Positions 10,713-20,089 of a stretch of 33,943 nucleotides of DNA are shown piece by piece. Where the stretch lies: contig JALGPX010000007.1 in assembly GCA_023515795.1 (NCBI GenBank), positions 108,140-142,082 on the forward strand, in the 5' to 3' direction. Each line of letters begins with the position of its first letter. Position 1 is the first letter of the stretch. Below the pieces are notes generated by a model. It searched no databases. It saw only the letters and a list, made by a program, of their open reading frames with translations, and was not told the origin of the DNA. The translations under genes were made by a program, and so were the position numbers. Source of the stretch: Amoeboaphelidium occidentale. Lineage: Eukaryota; Aphelidiomycota; Aphelidea.

Positions 10713-12263
10713 TTACGTTACTGCGAGCTTTTTCTTTAGTATGCTCCCGTGCCGTGTCTTGTCCAAGTGCATGGCTAAGAGGCAGCATATCGAACCACTG
10801 AATGCACAACCCACAAAGAATAATTCAAGAACTCTATATGAGCGATCGAATGTTATCAGCGCTGCGACAATATTCGGGAACAGAGCCAAAGCAAAGTTCA
10901 AAACACATGAAGATATGCCCATTGAAGATGATAGAATCTCTCTCGGCACGATCATTGCGAATATGGGCCAGAATAATAAAAGAAAGCTGTAACAAATACC
11001 CAAAATCAGAAGAGGCATAATCGGTATCAGAGCACTGCCCTGTAGAAAACCCAGACTGACATGGACTGTTCCTAATGCGATCATGCATACAAGTAGAACA
11101 TGCAATCTGTATCCAAACTTATCGACAAATATTCCAGTGAATGGTGTCAAGAACATTGATATCGTATCTGGAATAGCCATTATTCCTGCAGCAACTACGG
11201 GGTCCATACCAAAACGGTCTTGTAAGAATGCAGAATGAATAGTATTAAACGGAATAACCGTCCCATAACTCAGAATCATAACCAAACATATGACCCAAAA
11301 GCAAAATGGAACTCTTCGAAGAGCATTGATCAATTGAGAAAGAGAAGCGACAGAATGTTGTTTAGTTTCAGGCAACGAATTACTAGGATTTACACTGTTA
11401 TTCTCTTGAAGTTCCAAGTATCTTGGATGAAGTCGATAATGATAGTCAATATAGACAAGTAGTAATACAGCCAAAAATGAGAGAAAACAAGTCAAAACGC
11501 CGATCCATAAACAAGCTGGAACACCGCGAGCAACATTCAAAGGAATCCCATTTTCATCTTTGCTGTTAGATGGATTTGAGAATGCACGAACAGCAATAAC
11601 AGGAGATACCAAATCGTTAACCACACTACCAAATCGTCCAATAGAAAGATTCAATCCCATGGCCATGGCCATAAGACCGGTTTTTTCTTGTACAGAAGCT
11701 GAAACATCGTTATCATCATGGCTCTCTTGTAAGTCAACAATCTCTGCGCCATCAGATGCTAGAAGGGTCGCTTCATTCGGTTCTCTACCTGAAACAGATC
11801 GCGAAAGATTATTTAGTGGTATATCATCGTCTCTTCCACTGTTATCTTTGTCAGTTGATGGCCCAAACCATATCGCAGCAAAGGTAGTTTGTCCTACACC
11901 AAGACTCTCACCACCAAGCCCAAACAAAGTTCTGCCCAACAAAGCCAACCAAACGACCCTGTACGTTATACCCAAAGTAAATAAAACCTGCCCTATACAA
12001 ACCAGCGAAGACATTAAAACCACTACCCTCCCAATACCAAAAAGATCCATAATTGCACCAATAAAGAATGGCAGCACGATATTCGGCATGGAATAAACCG
12101 AATAGAACAGGTTCAAAGTTCTATCATACTCTTCATCAGACATTTGTAAGTATTCTTTCAATTGCTTATTCGTCGCCGCAGGGATGTCATAAGCATAGTA
12201 ATTCCCAAACATCAGGAAACATGTACAGCCAAGAATGATCCATTTCGCCTGAGACTGTTTCAT
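10713..12263 (-). CDS. Major facilitator transporter, MFSD1-like
   Basis: Single exon, 516 residues, about twelve hydrophobic segments. The N-terminus (LGCTCFLMFGNYYAYDIPAA, then YSVYSMPNIVLPFFIGAIMD and GRTLFGLGGESLGVGQTTFA) matches MFSD1, whose mammalian member is a lysosomal dipeptide carrier needing the partner GLMP. The loop between helices 4 and 5 (about residues 145-200) is an acidic, Ser-rich cytosolic insert. The second half has PFCFWVICLVMILSYG and FLTPFTGIFVDKFGYR, again MFSD1-like. Substrate and vacuolar or lysosomal location are inferred from the family. It is divergent from the VPS18 gene with 156 bp between start codons, likely a shared promoter. Confidence 0.82.
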   Translation of the reverse strand: MKQSQAKWIILGCTCFLMFGNYYAYDIPAATNKQLKEYLQMSDEEYDRTLNLFYSVYSMPNIVLPFFIGAIMDLFGIGRVVVLMSSLVCIGQVLFTLGITYRVVWLALLGRTLFGLGGESLGVGQTTFAAIWFGPSTDKDNSGRDDDIPLNNLSRSVSGREPNEATLLASDGAEIVDLQESHDDNDVSASVQEKTGLMAMAMGLNLSIGRFGSVVNDLVSPVIAVRAFSNPSNSKDENGIPLNVARGVPACLWIGVLTCFLSFLAVLLLVYIDYHYRLHPRYLELQENNSVNPSNSLPETKQHSVASLSQLINALRRVPFCFWVICLVMILSYGTVIPFNTIHSAFLQDRFGMDPVVAAGIMAIPDTISMFLTPFTGIFVDKFGYRLHVLLVCMIALGTVHVSLGFLQGSALIPIMPLLILGICYSFLLLFWPIFAMIVPREILSSSMGISSCVLNFALALFPNIVAALITFDRSYRVLELFFVGCAFSGSICCLLAMHLDKTRHGSILKKKLAVT

Positions 12264-12419
12264 CTAAACCAGAAAAGATATACGGTAATTCTGTAGGCCT
12301 TAGAAATAATTAAAAGCGACTACGGCTGAGTGCGATAATTTCCGGAAAAGCTTGAGCGCAACAGAATTGCGACAATCGCAGGTTTCTTGTTCAATAGTTT
12401 TCCTCCTTGCAAAGACAGA
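12264..12419. promoter_or_regulatory. Bidirectional promoter region MFSD1-like / VPS18
   Basis: A 156-bp gap separates the two divergent start codons, so both promoters must fit or overlap here. No individual elements are assigned. Confidence 0.45.
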
Positions 12420-15400
12420 ATGGACGATTTTACGGACTTTAATGATATAATTAAAAAGCAACAAAAGAAATCAAATGGAATATCAGCACAGCAAAGAGCG
12501 TTACAATCTTCAGTGGAAAGAAGTACGCCGGACATCATCAGCACGAGCGCAACTCCAGCCGCTGTTATTGGGACAGAATCAGCACAAAATCAGGCAATCT
12601 TCTCCAATAAGTTATTTTCCCTAAGCAGAGTTCAATACAATTTGAATGGCCAAAACAAAATAACGCACATCGTTGTGAAGAATAACATTTTGGTTTTGAC
12701 CCTCAGCAACAATCACTTACAAAAGATCAATTTGGATCATCCTGAAGTTATTGAAGATTATGAAATTAAATGCAGCCCCAATGATTTGGTTTACAGAATG
12801 TTTTTGGACTCCAGTGGGGTGCATTTGTTGGTCACAATGATCTCTGGGGATTTGTATTACTTCAATTTGAACCTCTGGCGGAAACCTCGCTTGCTGTCAA
12901 AGGCCAAGAATGTTACATTTGACTGCTGCTCTTTTCTAACTTCTAATGGGACGTCTTTGTCTGCGTCTACGAACCATTCTACTGGCCCTATTCTGCTTGG
13001 TACTAAAGAAGGTTATATTTACTACTTGGAAATTGAGTCCAGTGGTGAAGATCAACTAAATTTTCTTGGTGCTGCAACAGGTGTAAAGAAGGAAGTGTTT
13101 AAGCAATTGTTTGCTCTGAGAGATTGTTCCATCACTGGAATATTTACATTCCACAATGCTACAAGTTATAATTTTTACGTCCTGTTGACAACTTCTAATC
13201 GCATATATCAACTGAGTTCTCGTATTACAAAGGATTTAGTTGATCTCGGCGTAGTTGAGGCTTTCTTTGGTAGAATTAAGTCTGAACAGCAGCTAAGTTA
13301 TCAAGAGTTGCCAGGCGAGCTTCCTCCATTAACTGTTAGCGAGCTGCATATTCTGTTTAATCCTGCTACTAATTTACCAACAATTTTCGCATGGACTACT
13401 GCTGCAGGAATATATTACGGAGATTTAGTTGTTCTGGAAGAGAGATCTGATAATTCTACAGATCCGAATGTGATCGATAATACTCAGTTGTTGCCTTATC
13501 CAGTGGTTGCGCCTTTTAACGAAGGCATGGATAGTCCTAGTCAGGCAGGGAACTTGACCAACTTTACTATTTCTCAGTTTCATTTTATTCTTTTGTATAC
13601 AGACCGCATAAGGATCATTAACAGATTAACGGATGAAATTGCTCATGAAGAATTATTGCCATCAGATGGTTCTTTTTTCTTGATCAGCGATGAAATTAAA
13701 AGTACGTTCTGGATTTACAGTGCAGATCAAATTCATGAAGTACTGATGAATAATGAATATGAGGATATATGGAAAATATTCCTCAAACGGAAACAATATG
13801 AGCTTGCGTTGGAATACAGCTCCTACGGTGCGAATGCGGAGGAAAATAAGAATTTGGTGTACAAGGAAATGGCTGACGCATATTTTGATCAAGGAAGGTT
13901 CTCTTTGGCTTCAAATTATTATGCTAAAAGCAATATGATAAGTATTGAATCAGTTCTCTTGAAATTTATGAAACGCAGTAGCGATAAGACTGAACAGCAA
14001 ATATCAAAAATGGATTCACTTATATCTTACCTTCATAGCAAACTCAAAATGATTGCGGGTCTCTCAAATAATCTTTATTCCACTCAAAAGACGATCATTG
14101 CAACTCTTATCTTGCATTTGGAAATCTCAAAGAGGATTCAGATTGAAAATACCGCTGCGCTTAAAATTACATCACCAAACTTAGTTATCGAAGGAGATCA
14201 AACTGATACTCTTTTGAATCTGTTTACGAATGAATTAGTTGTATCCAGCCTTGATTACAGCACAACATCAAAAATGTTGGCTGATTTTGGATGTGTAAAT
14301 GAAATGATTTTCTTTGCATTATTAGTTGAAGACTACACCAAAGTTATTAACCATTACATTCATCAAAAACAGTACTCTAAAGCAATCGAAGTTCTGAGCA
14401 AGGTATGCTCTTGCTTTTTTAGTTTACAACTTTTAGGCTTCATCTCCTGATTTGTTCTACAGGTTTTCTTCCGTTCTCATTGAGAAAGTTCCTGTTGAAT
14501 TGGTAGATGCCTGGGTCAAGTATGCGCATATCCTAGTGAGCAAGGAGTTATTACCCGCGATGATGAAGTACAAATTTGATAAGGAAAGAGACAAAGAACA
14601 TCAGATTATTCGATTTCTGGAGTACACGATCAATTCCAATCTTTCATCTCTTTCTGAGCAAAATAATGAGCCAGATGATAATTTATTGGCAGTGTCGAAT
14701 TATCTTTTAAGTCTCTACATTTCATCAGAGAATTCTGAAGAACAGTTTGATTATTCCAACAGACTCATAAGACTGATAAAACTTAATCAAAACAACGGAT
14801 TCAAAAACATTGATTTATACTACGCATTGCGTTTATGTGTCAAGCAGAAGAAGTTTAACTCAAGCGTTGTTATTTACGGAGAATTAGGACTCTTTGAGGA
14901 AGCTGTTGAACTCGCACTTTCAACACAAGATCTAGAACTTGCGAAAGTTTATGCAAACAAGATTTCATCAAAAATTTTAGATGCTGGAGAATTCACTGCC
15001 CAGACTGCGTCGGAAAACCGCGTAAAGAAGAACCTCTGGCTGCGAATACTGCAGTTTGAGCTATCTACTTGCACACAGGAGAACAAATCGAAAGTCATCG
15101 ATTCAGTGCTTAAGGATATGGCTGATTTGAATGGTTTGATTACTGTTGAAGATATCCTTTCTATTGTGTCTGGTCCTGAGAGTACAGGAGATAATCATGC
15201 AACGCTTCTTGTTGATGATTTGAAGGAGGAAATAATATCAAGTCTCAAGAATTACAAGAGCAACATTGAGCTTCTGAAATCTGAAATGGAAGAAGCTAAA
15301 AGCGGCAGCGAAGAACTGCGTATGGTCAGTGAAAGAATGAAGTCCAGATTCTTGGTATTGTCTCAGAACTCAAAATGCTCCGTGTGCGCTGGACGGCTGT

Positions 15401-15642
15401 TTAGTAATCCTCCCAAGAAATCTTTGGCTTTCGCACCTAAAGACGGTCTTACTGGAAAGTTCCTTGCATTTCCTTGTGGTCATAATTTCCATGAATCTTG
15501 TTGCGTAATGTATTGTTTCGAGAATTACGGTAAAAGAGATCACGACATAGAAGGAGATTGTGCGCTTTGTGGTCTTCTAATGATCAAGAGTATTGATAGA
15601 CCATTTGTCTCAGACGAAGAACTGCGCAGCTGGGACCTCTAG
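12420..15642 (+). CDS. VPS18: Vps18/Pep3, core subunit of HOPS/CORVET tethering complexes
   Basis: Class C vacuolar sorting protein acting in endosome and vacuole fusion. Two exons, 12420-14402 and 14437-15642, joined over a 34-nt intron so that AIEVLSK runs into ASSPDLFYRFSSVL; 1062 residues, longer than yeast Pep3 (about 918). The N-terminal part (about 65-420) is a beta-propeller starting at FSLSRVQYN. The middle is helical with clathrin-heavy-chain-type repeats (LVDAWVKYAHIL, ALRLCVKQKKFNSSVVIYGELGLFEEAV). A coiled coil (about 930-965) precedes the C-terminal RING-like domain from C975: CSVC, FPCGHNFHESCC and CALC. I chose the ATG at 12420 because the upstream extension has no ATG. Human VPS18 uses the RING for complex assembly and possibly ubiquitin ligation. 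Confidence 0.95.
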
Positions 15643-16245
15643 CTTTAAGAATTTAATAAAGTCAGACTATTTTTAGACTTTCTCACGTCTAATGGCAAAA
15701 GATGTTAATGAGAGAAGTAGTAGAAGTCTAGTTGGTACTAAACCCAATTTACTCTGGCTTAATCAGTATTTGCATACTGATATAATGAAAAGGATCCATT
15801 TTTCAGTGACTATTGGTACCATAAAATGTGCAGGAGACTTTCAAAAATGTCTTAAATTACTCCCTGATATTATTAACCCGTGATTGTGCTCTGTAGGGAA
15901 TTATTGGTTGTGTCTAAAACGAGTTCGATAATGTTATGTCATTGATGATATAATTAGCACGTACAGCATATGATTAACGGTCTCATTAGATGTATTGTTC
16001 AGGTTTGATTTTTGTTCTTTGATGAATCTGATCTTTGATACCTGATCTTTGACACAACGAGCCTTTAAACCTTTCACGTTTCAGTTAATTTTTAGCCAGA
16101 TAAAAGACCAAGTAGGAGATCATGAAAGTGAGAGTTTATTGGTACGATTAGAACCACTCAGAAAAGGTAGGCAATCTTGTTTCCATAGCTGTTTGGATTT
16201 TGTCCGATCCAAGCGGTAAAAACTTTGTCTTCAAAATCTGACGAA
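15643..16245. other. Intergenic zone with a copy of the oxidase leader
   Basis: About 600 bases between VPS18 and the next intact ORF. It contains an AATAAA at 15655-15660 and a 50-bp copy of the multicopper oxidase 5' leader and start (15655-15704). A 63-codon open frame runs on from that copied ATG (15692-15883) but has no resemblance to the oxidase beyond the first five codons and no other coding signal. Nothing else is recognised. Confidence 0.5.
15655..15704 (+). repeat. Copy A of a 50-bp oxidase leader/start sequence
   Basis: Matches 18204-18253 over 50 bases with two mismatches and no gaps, covering the last 37 bases of the oxidase leader and the first 13 of its coding sequence (ATGGCAAAAGATG). 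It lies 12 bases after the VPS18 stop, so it also forms part of the VPS18 3' UTR. Confidence 0.85.
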
Positions 16246-17037
16246 ATGAGCAAAATCGAAATTCTTAAGTCTGTTCTTTCTGCCTTTGGCCCTTTTTTTA
16301 CTGGAGTTGGAACCTTCGGTATATACATGGTGACCAACAGTTCTGCAGAACGATCCAACAAAAACGAGGCCGAGAGGCTAGCATGGGAAAAAACGAAGCA
16401 TCAAAGAGAAGAGCAGGAACGCCGACGAATTGAGATGAAGAACTCTAAGGCGGAATTGCGTCAAATTCTATACGGGCAGGACCACAAGGCTGTATCTAAC
16501 TGCGCAGCTTTATTGATCGCTCGTATTAGCGACCCTGTGGACTCTAACAGTGATCATCGCTCAAGGCAAGAAGATTCCGAACAGAATTACCGTAGTCGCT
16601 GCGCAAAAGCTGAGGACTGGTACAAAAAGTACAAAAGCGAACGTTATGGCATTCGGGATATGTCCTTAGAGCAGCAAGAAGGAAATGCTACATTTCAGGT
16701 GAATATGTGCCGATCTTTGCTTCGTGACAATTTCATTCGCATGGCCAGTTTGATGGAAAGCTATGCGACGTCGCTAAATGAGTTGAACGAATTGCGACAG
16801 CCTACAGATCAGAAAACAGAACCTGAAATGATTAGTGGCAGTGACGCAAACGAAATATTCAACAGATATCAAAGATTTCACTGTTATGTCAAGCCATTTG
16901 ATGATGTCATGGGATATTTACAGAACGATGGTTTGATTTATGATCAGGATCGCTTTAAGAAAACAATCCTTGACGTAATACCAAACTCACAGATCCATTC
17001 ACTCCGCCAAGATCTTAACTCCTCTCCGATGATGTGA
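16246..17037 (+). CDS. Unrecognised membrane-anchored coiled-coil protein
   Basis: I do not recognise this 263-residue protein. The frame is intact from ATG at 16246 to TGA at 17037. One hydrophobic segment near the N-terminus (about residues 8-29, VLSAFGPFFTGVGTFGIYMV) is followed by a strongly charged helix rich in E, R and K (about 35-75), suggesting a membrane anchor with a coiled coil. The rest is mostly polar and helical, with CAALLIARISDP and a conserved-looking YQRFHCYVKPFDDVMGYL near the C-terminus. Homology to the oxidase 5' flank starts only a few bases after its stop. It may be a genuine species-restricted gene or the N-terminal part of a gene split by the inserted oxidase fragment; the two cannot be separated here. 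Confidence 0.55.
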   Translation: MSKIEILKSVLSAFGPFFTGVGTFGIYMVTNSSAERSNKNEAERLAWEKTKHQREEQERRRIEMKNSKAELRQILYGQDHKAVSNCAALLIARISDPVDSNSDHRSRQEDSEQNYRSRCAKAEDWYKKYKSERYGIRDMSLEQQEGNATFQVNMCRSLLRDNFIRMASLMESYATSLNELNELRQPTDQKTEPEMISGSDANEIFNRYQRFHCYVKPFDDVMGYLQNDGLIYDQDRFKKTILDVIPNSQIHSLRQDLNSSPMM

Positions 17038-17043
17038 AATAGT

Positions 17044-17231
17044 ATGGCAAACCTTTCCCACTGGGTTTTAATGGCGCCAATAAATAACTAGATTTATACT
17101 TTCTCAGGCCAGATGTCAAGAGACGACCTTGAAGATACCGACCTCTATTGTTTCAATTACTCTCAAGATGTCGGTATCATACAAAGTAACAATATCGGAG
17201 AGAGAAGAGGTCCTACAAATAATTCACTAAA
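17044..17231 (+). pseudogene. Partial copy of the multicopper oxidase promoter and N-terminus
   Basis: About 190 bases align with 18166-18360, the leader and first ~40 codons of the downstream oxidase. Starting at ATG 17113 the peptide reads MSRDDLEDTDLYCFNYSQD and continues to IGERRGP, against MAKDGYEDIDLYSFNYSED and IGGRRAP in the intact gene. Similarity stops about 17231, just where the oxidase membrane anchor should begin; the frame then runs into unrelated sequence. No copper motifs follow. It is a truncated paralogue, diverged well beyond allelic levels but with the N-terminal frame kept. Confidence 0.75.
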
Positions 17232-18160
17232 ATGCCGTTTTTTATTACTCAGATGCAAGGCGTTGTACAGGCCTGGGCACATAAGGAAACAGCAACGTCG
17301 TTCGAGTGTGCAGAATACTTACAAAGACAGATTCACGTCAATTATGGCGGCTCTTCAACTGTTCATATTGGCTTCTTGTATATTGCGGTCGGCAAAAACT
17401 TTGGTGTTTCAACAGATCGGTATATTTTGGTCATTCCGTTCTACAATCCTGCCGAACATGGATATAATTACAAGGTACAGAATCCATCTTGTATGCACGT
17501 GGATTTGCGGGCGTTTCTTCCATAGATTACTTTATGTATTTGCAAGAATCTTGGAACGAGAGTGCGAATTTGTTAGACGGGAATGGAAAAGCAGCCATAC
17601 TTACCTGCTCCCCTGTGCGATTGTACAAGTTTGTTGGGAATGATTTGAAGGCCATGGACTATACACAAAGTGATCACGAATCTCTTGCTGTATATGACGG
17701 CTTCCTTGAGTTCTGGATTCATGGCCCAAGAAATACCGCTGCAATCAAGTTACTTCCAGACACATTCAACCCGCAAGAGTTTCAGAATCTAGTTCAAAAG
17801 GTGCTGGATAAGGAAACGGATGCGGTTTAAAATCTTGCGAACTACGTTGAGAAATACCGTGCCAGTTGCAGAAGCTATTCATTTCCTACATTCCAATTGG
17901 AATTCAAGAATCCGATGGAAGGCCACTTGTCGTTCCCAGTGAAAAACTTAAGACTTCGTGTTGATGAATACGGGGGAAGTGTCGCTCCGAGCAAACCAGA
18001 CGTCAACGAGGTTCATATCAAAGCAGCCACTTCGGAATCTACTCGCTTGATCCAGTTATCGCACGTTTGGTCACTTGTGACTGATACCCTTCCACCTGAT
18101 ATTCTTGCTTCGGTGAACACTAAGAACGTTTTCCGATCCTTGAAAGAGTATCTTGTTTGA
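17223..18160 (+). pseudogene. Unrecognised ORF broken by one frameshift and one stop
   Basis: I do not recognise the family. Frame 17223-17474 (FFITQMQGVVQAWAHKE... to EHGYNYK) passes to the frame running from about 17474 by loss of one base: a third G after AAG would make NYKGTESILYARGF continuous. The second frame then runs to a TAA at 17828-17830 and continues beyond it in the same frame (NLANYVEKYRASCRSY...) to a TGA at 18158-18160. Together about 310 residues with no membrane segment and globular composition (LYKFVGNDLKAMDYTQSDHE, FWIHGPRNTAAIKLLPDTF). Its 5' end is missing: the frame opens right at the end of the oxidase-like fragment. This looks like a gene remnant fused behind, or interrupted by, that fragment. 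Sequencing error could explain one lesion but hardly both and the missing start. Confidence 0.55.
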
Positions 18161-18203
18161 TCTGATATAGGCATACATTTCCTTCCGGGTTTCTAACGGT
18201 GCC

Positions 18204-18253
18204 AATAGAGTAAGACTATTTTTAGACTTTCTCACGTCTAATGGCAAAAGATG
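18204..18253 (+). repeat. Copy B of the 50-bp oxidase leader/start sequence
   Basis: The presumed source copy, directly upstream of and including the start of the intact oxidase. See the copy at 15655-15704. A third, more diverged version lies at about 17083-17125. Confidence 0.85.
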
Positions 18254-20088
18254 GCTATGAGGATATCGATCTTTACTCGTTCAATTATTCTGAGGATGCT
18301 GGTATCATTAGAAGTAACAATATCGGAGGGAGAAGAGCTCCTGTAAAATACTCACAGAAGTTCTGGATCGGCGTGGCAGTAGCAGTTGTTACAACCATTC
18401 TCACGATTCTTATCACAATCACAGTGGTTCTTGATCCCTTTGCTCAAAGTGAATGCACTCCATGTGTTTCCAATGATCTGATGGCTGTTGTTCAGAAGGA
18501 TTGTCTTTGCGGTCGATCCAAGGTTAGAGAGTACTACTTGACCATAGATTGGGTTTTGGTAGATGGAATGGTTTCCGGTCAAAAACGAAGACTCATAGGC
18601 ATTAATTCAACGAGCCCTGGACCTACAATACAAGCATACAAGGCTGAAACAGTAATCGTGACTGTAAAGAACAGACTAGACGTGGAGACTGCTTTGCATT
18701 GGCATGGTATGAGTCAAAGAAATTCTACCGATATGGATGGAGCACCAGGCATAACCCAATGCCCAATTCCACCAGGAGAAACCATGGTCTATCAATTTAC
18801 TGCTGAAGATTCTGGAACTTATTTTTATCATGGGCATATGCCTGATCAATACCCTAATGGTTTGTATGGAGCATTGATCATACATGACCCCGTGGAGCAG
18901 TATGAATATCTTGATGAATTCGTGTTTATCATTGGTGACTATTACAATATTGAACCAAAGAGCTTGATAGAGAATTTCTATTTGACGCTCATATCCAAAG
19001 GCATGGAACCTATACCCAACGCTATTATTGTTAACAATGAACGAATAGGTCCATACAATATTCCTCGATCTATTGTAAGAGGAAATAGCCGAGTTAGAAT
19101 AATCTCAGCTGCAGCTTTATCTATGCACGAATTATCTTTCGGAGACTATTCGGTCAATATCATCGAGATTGACGGCACGGCTATTGAACCTTTCTCTGTT
19201 AATCAGCTACAGATTAATGCTGCTCAAAGGATATCGTTCCTAGTAGACTGGACTCAATGGAATAATTTTCACATGAAAGTTCGAGCAATGCACGAGGAAT
19301 ATGATGTTAACATTGACGACTACATATCACAATACGATCTTCCCGGAACACCTAAACTAAATCCAGTATACTATGTCTCCATCTTGGAGGAAAACTCTTT
19401 AGATGATACTGGTTATATTGAACCTACCGGCTCTATTGTGTTGCCAAGGGACACCAATATGATCGATGCGATACCTCTGAACAGTCAACCTCTCACAGCA
19501 AAACCAAACAAACTGCTGTACATCAACATGACTTTCAAAACTGGACCAGAAGGATACGAGAGGGGATATTTTAATGGAATATCAATGAACAGAAAAATGG
19601 TCAACAGAAATCCTCCGTTGATTTTAGACAGGAAAAACGTTACTTCACAAAATATTACAGCAAAAATCGAGCCTTCTCATATGGTAGCACATTTGAATTT
19701 AGAAAATCTTCCTATTATACAAGCAACAGAAGAATCTCATTATCGCGTATCAAGAGGCGATATCGTTGAGGTGCTTATTGAAAACATGGATGATGGAGCG
19801 CATCCAATTCACTTTCATGGCCACAAATTTTACGTGATATCAAGCTCAGAGTTCCCAGAAGCAGAAGAAGCGAACGAGGGAACGTTCATTAAGCGTGATG
19901 TTGTTTCAGTCCCGGCAAACGGATGGGCAAGATTAAGGTTGATAGCTGACAACCCAGGGTTGTGGGCTGTACATTGTCACATAGAATGGCATCTATCAGC
20001 TGGTTTGATGATTGTGCTCGAAGTGGAACCTTCTGCGATAATACTTAAAAACGAGCAACAAGCGAAACGGCTATGCAGAATAAAATAA
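18241..20088 (+). CDS. Membrane-anchored multicopper oxidase (laccase/ferroxidase type)
   Basis: Single exon, 615 residues. A 40-residue N-terminal cytosolic part precedes one membrane segment (41-64, FWIGVAVAVVTTILTILITI), giving an N-in, type II layout with the catalytic part outside the cytosol; yeast Fet3 is anchored at its C-terminus instead. Three cupredoxin domains follow. Copper ligand motifs are complete: HWHG (153-156), YFYHGH (194-199), HPIHFHGH (521-528) and HCHIEWHLSAGL (578-589). The axial position is Leu, as in Fet3 and many mid-potential oxidases. The substrate (Fe(II), phenols or other) cannot be fixed from motifs. Several NxS/T glycosylation sites are present. The leader and N-terminus are partly duplicated twice upstream. 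Its stop is one base from that of the converging coiled-coil gene. Confidence 0.93.
   Translation: MAKDGYEDIDLYSFNYSEDAGIIRSNNIGGRRAPVKYSQKFWIGVAVAVVTTILTILITITVVLDPFAQSECTPCVSNDLMAVVQKDCLCGRSKVREYYLTIDWVLVDGMVSGQKRRLIGINSTSPGPTIQAYKAETVIVTVKNRLDVETALHWHGMSQRNSTDMDGAPGITQCPIPPGETMVYQFTAEDSGTYFYHGHMPDQYPNGLYGALIIHDPVEQYEYLDEFVFIIGDYYNIEPKSLIENFYLTLISKGMEPIPNAIIVNNERIGPYNIPRSIVRGNSRVRIISAAALSMHELSFGDYSVNIIEIDGTAIEPFSVNQLQINAAQRISFLVDWTQWNNFHMKVRAMHEEYDVNIDDYISQYDLPGTPKLNPVYYVSILEENSLDDTGYIEPTGSIVLPRDTNMIDAIPLNSQPLTAKPNKLLYINMTFKTGPEGYERGYFNGISMNRKMVNRNPPLILDRKNVTSQNITAKIEPSHMVAHLNLENLPIIQATEESHYRVSRGDIVEVLIENMDDGAHPIHFHGHKFYVISSSEFPEAEEANEGTFIKRDVVSVPANGWARLRLIADNPGLWAVHCHIEWHLSAGLMIVLEVEPSAIILKNEQQAKRLCRIK
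20079..20084 (+). terminator. AATAAA overlapping the oxidase C-terminal codons
   Basis: AATAAA lies just before the oxidase stop codon (20086-20088), inside the coding region. If used, the message would end within the 3' coding part of the opposing gene. Confidence 0.35.
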
Positions 20089-20089
20089 T

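Noticed and set aside
10642-10992. 116-codon plus-strand ORF
   Set aside because: Antisense to the 3' end of the MFSD1-like gene and the AIM18-like start; no family features.
11560-12096. 178-codon plus-strand ORF
   Set aside because: Antisense shadow of the transporter's membrane helices, without a credible product.
15692-15883. 63-codon ORF starting in the copied oxidase leader
   Set aside because: Only its first five codons derive from the oxidase; the rest shows no coding signal or family.
17475-17525. 51-nt GT-AG segment as an intron in the broken ORF
   Set aside because: Its removal keeps the original frame, which then meets a TAG after 16 codons; a one-base loss near 17474 joins the two long frames instead.
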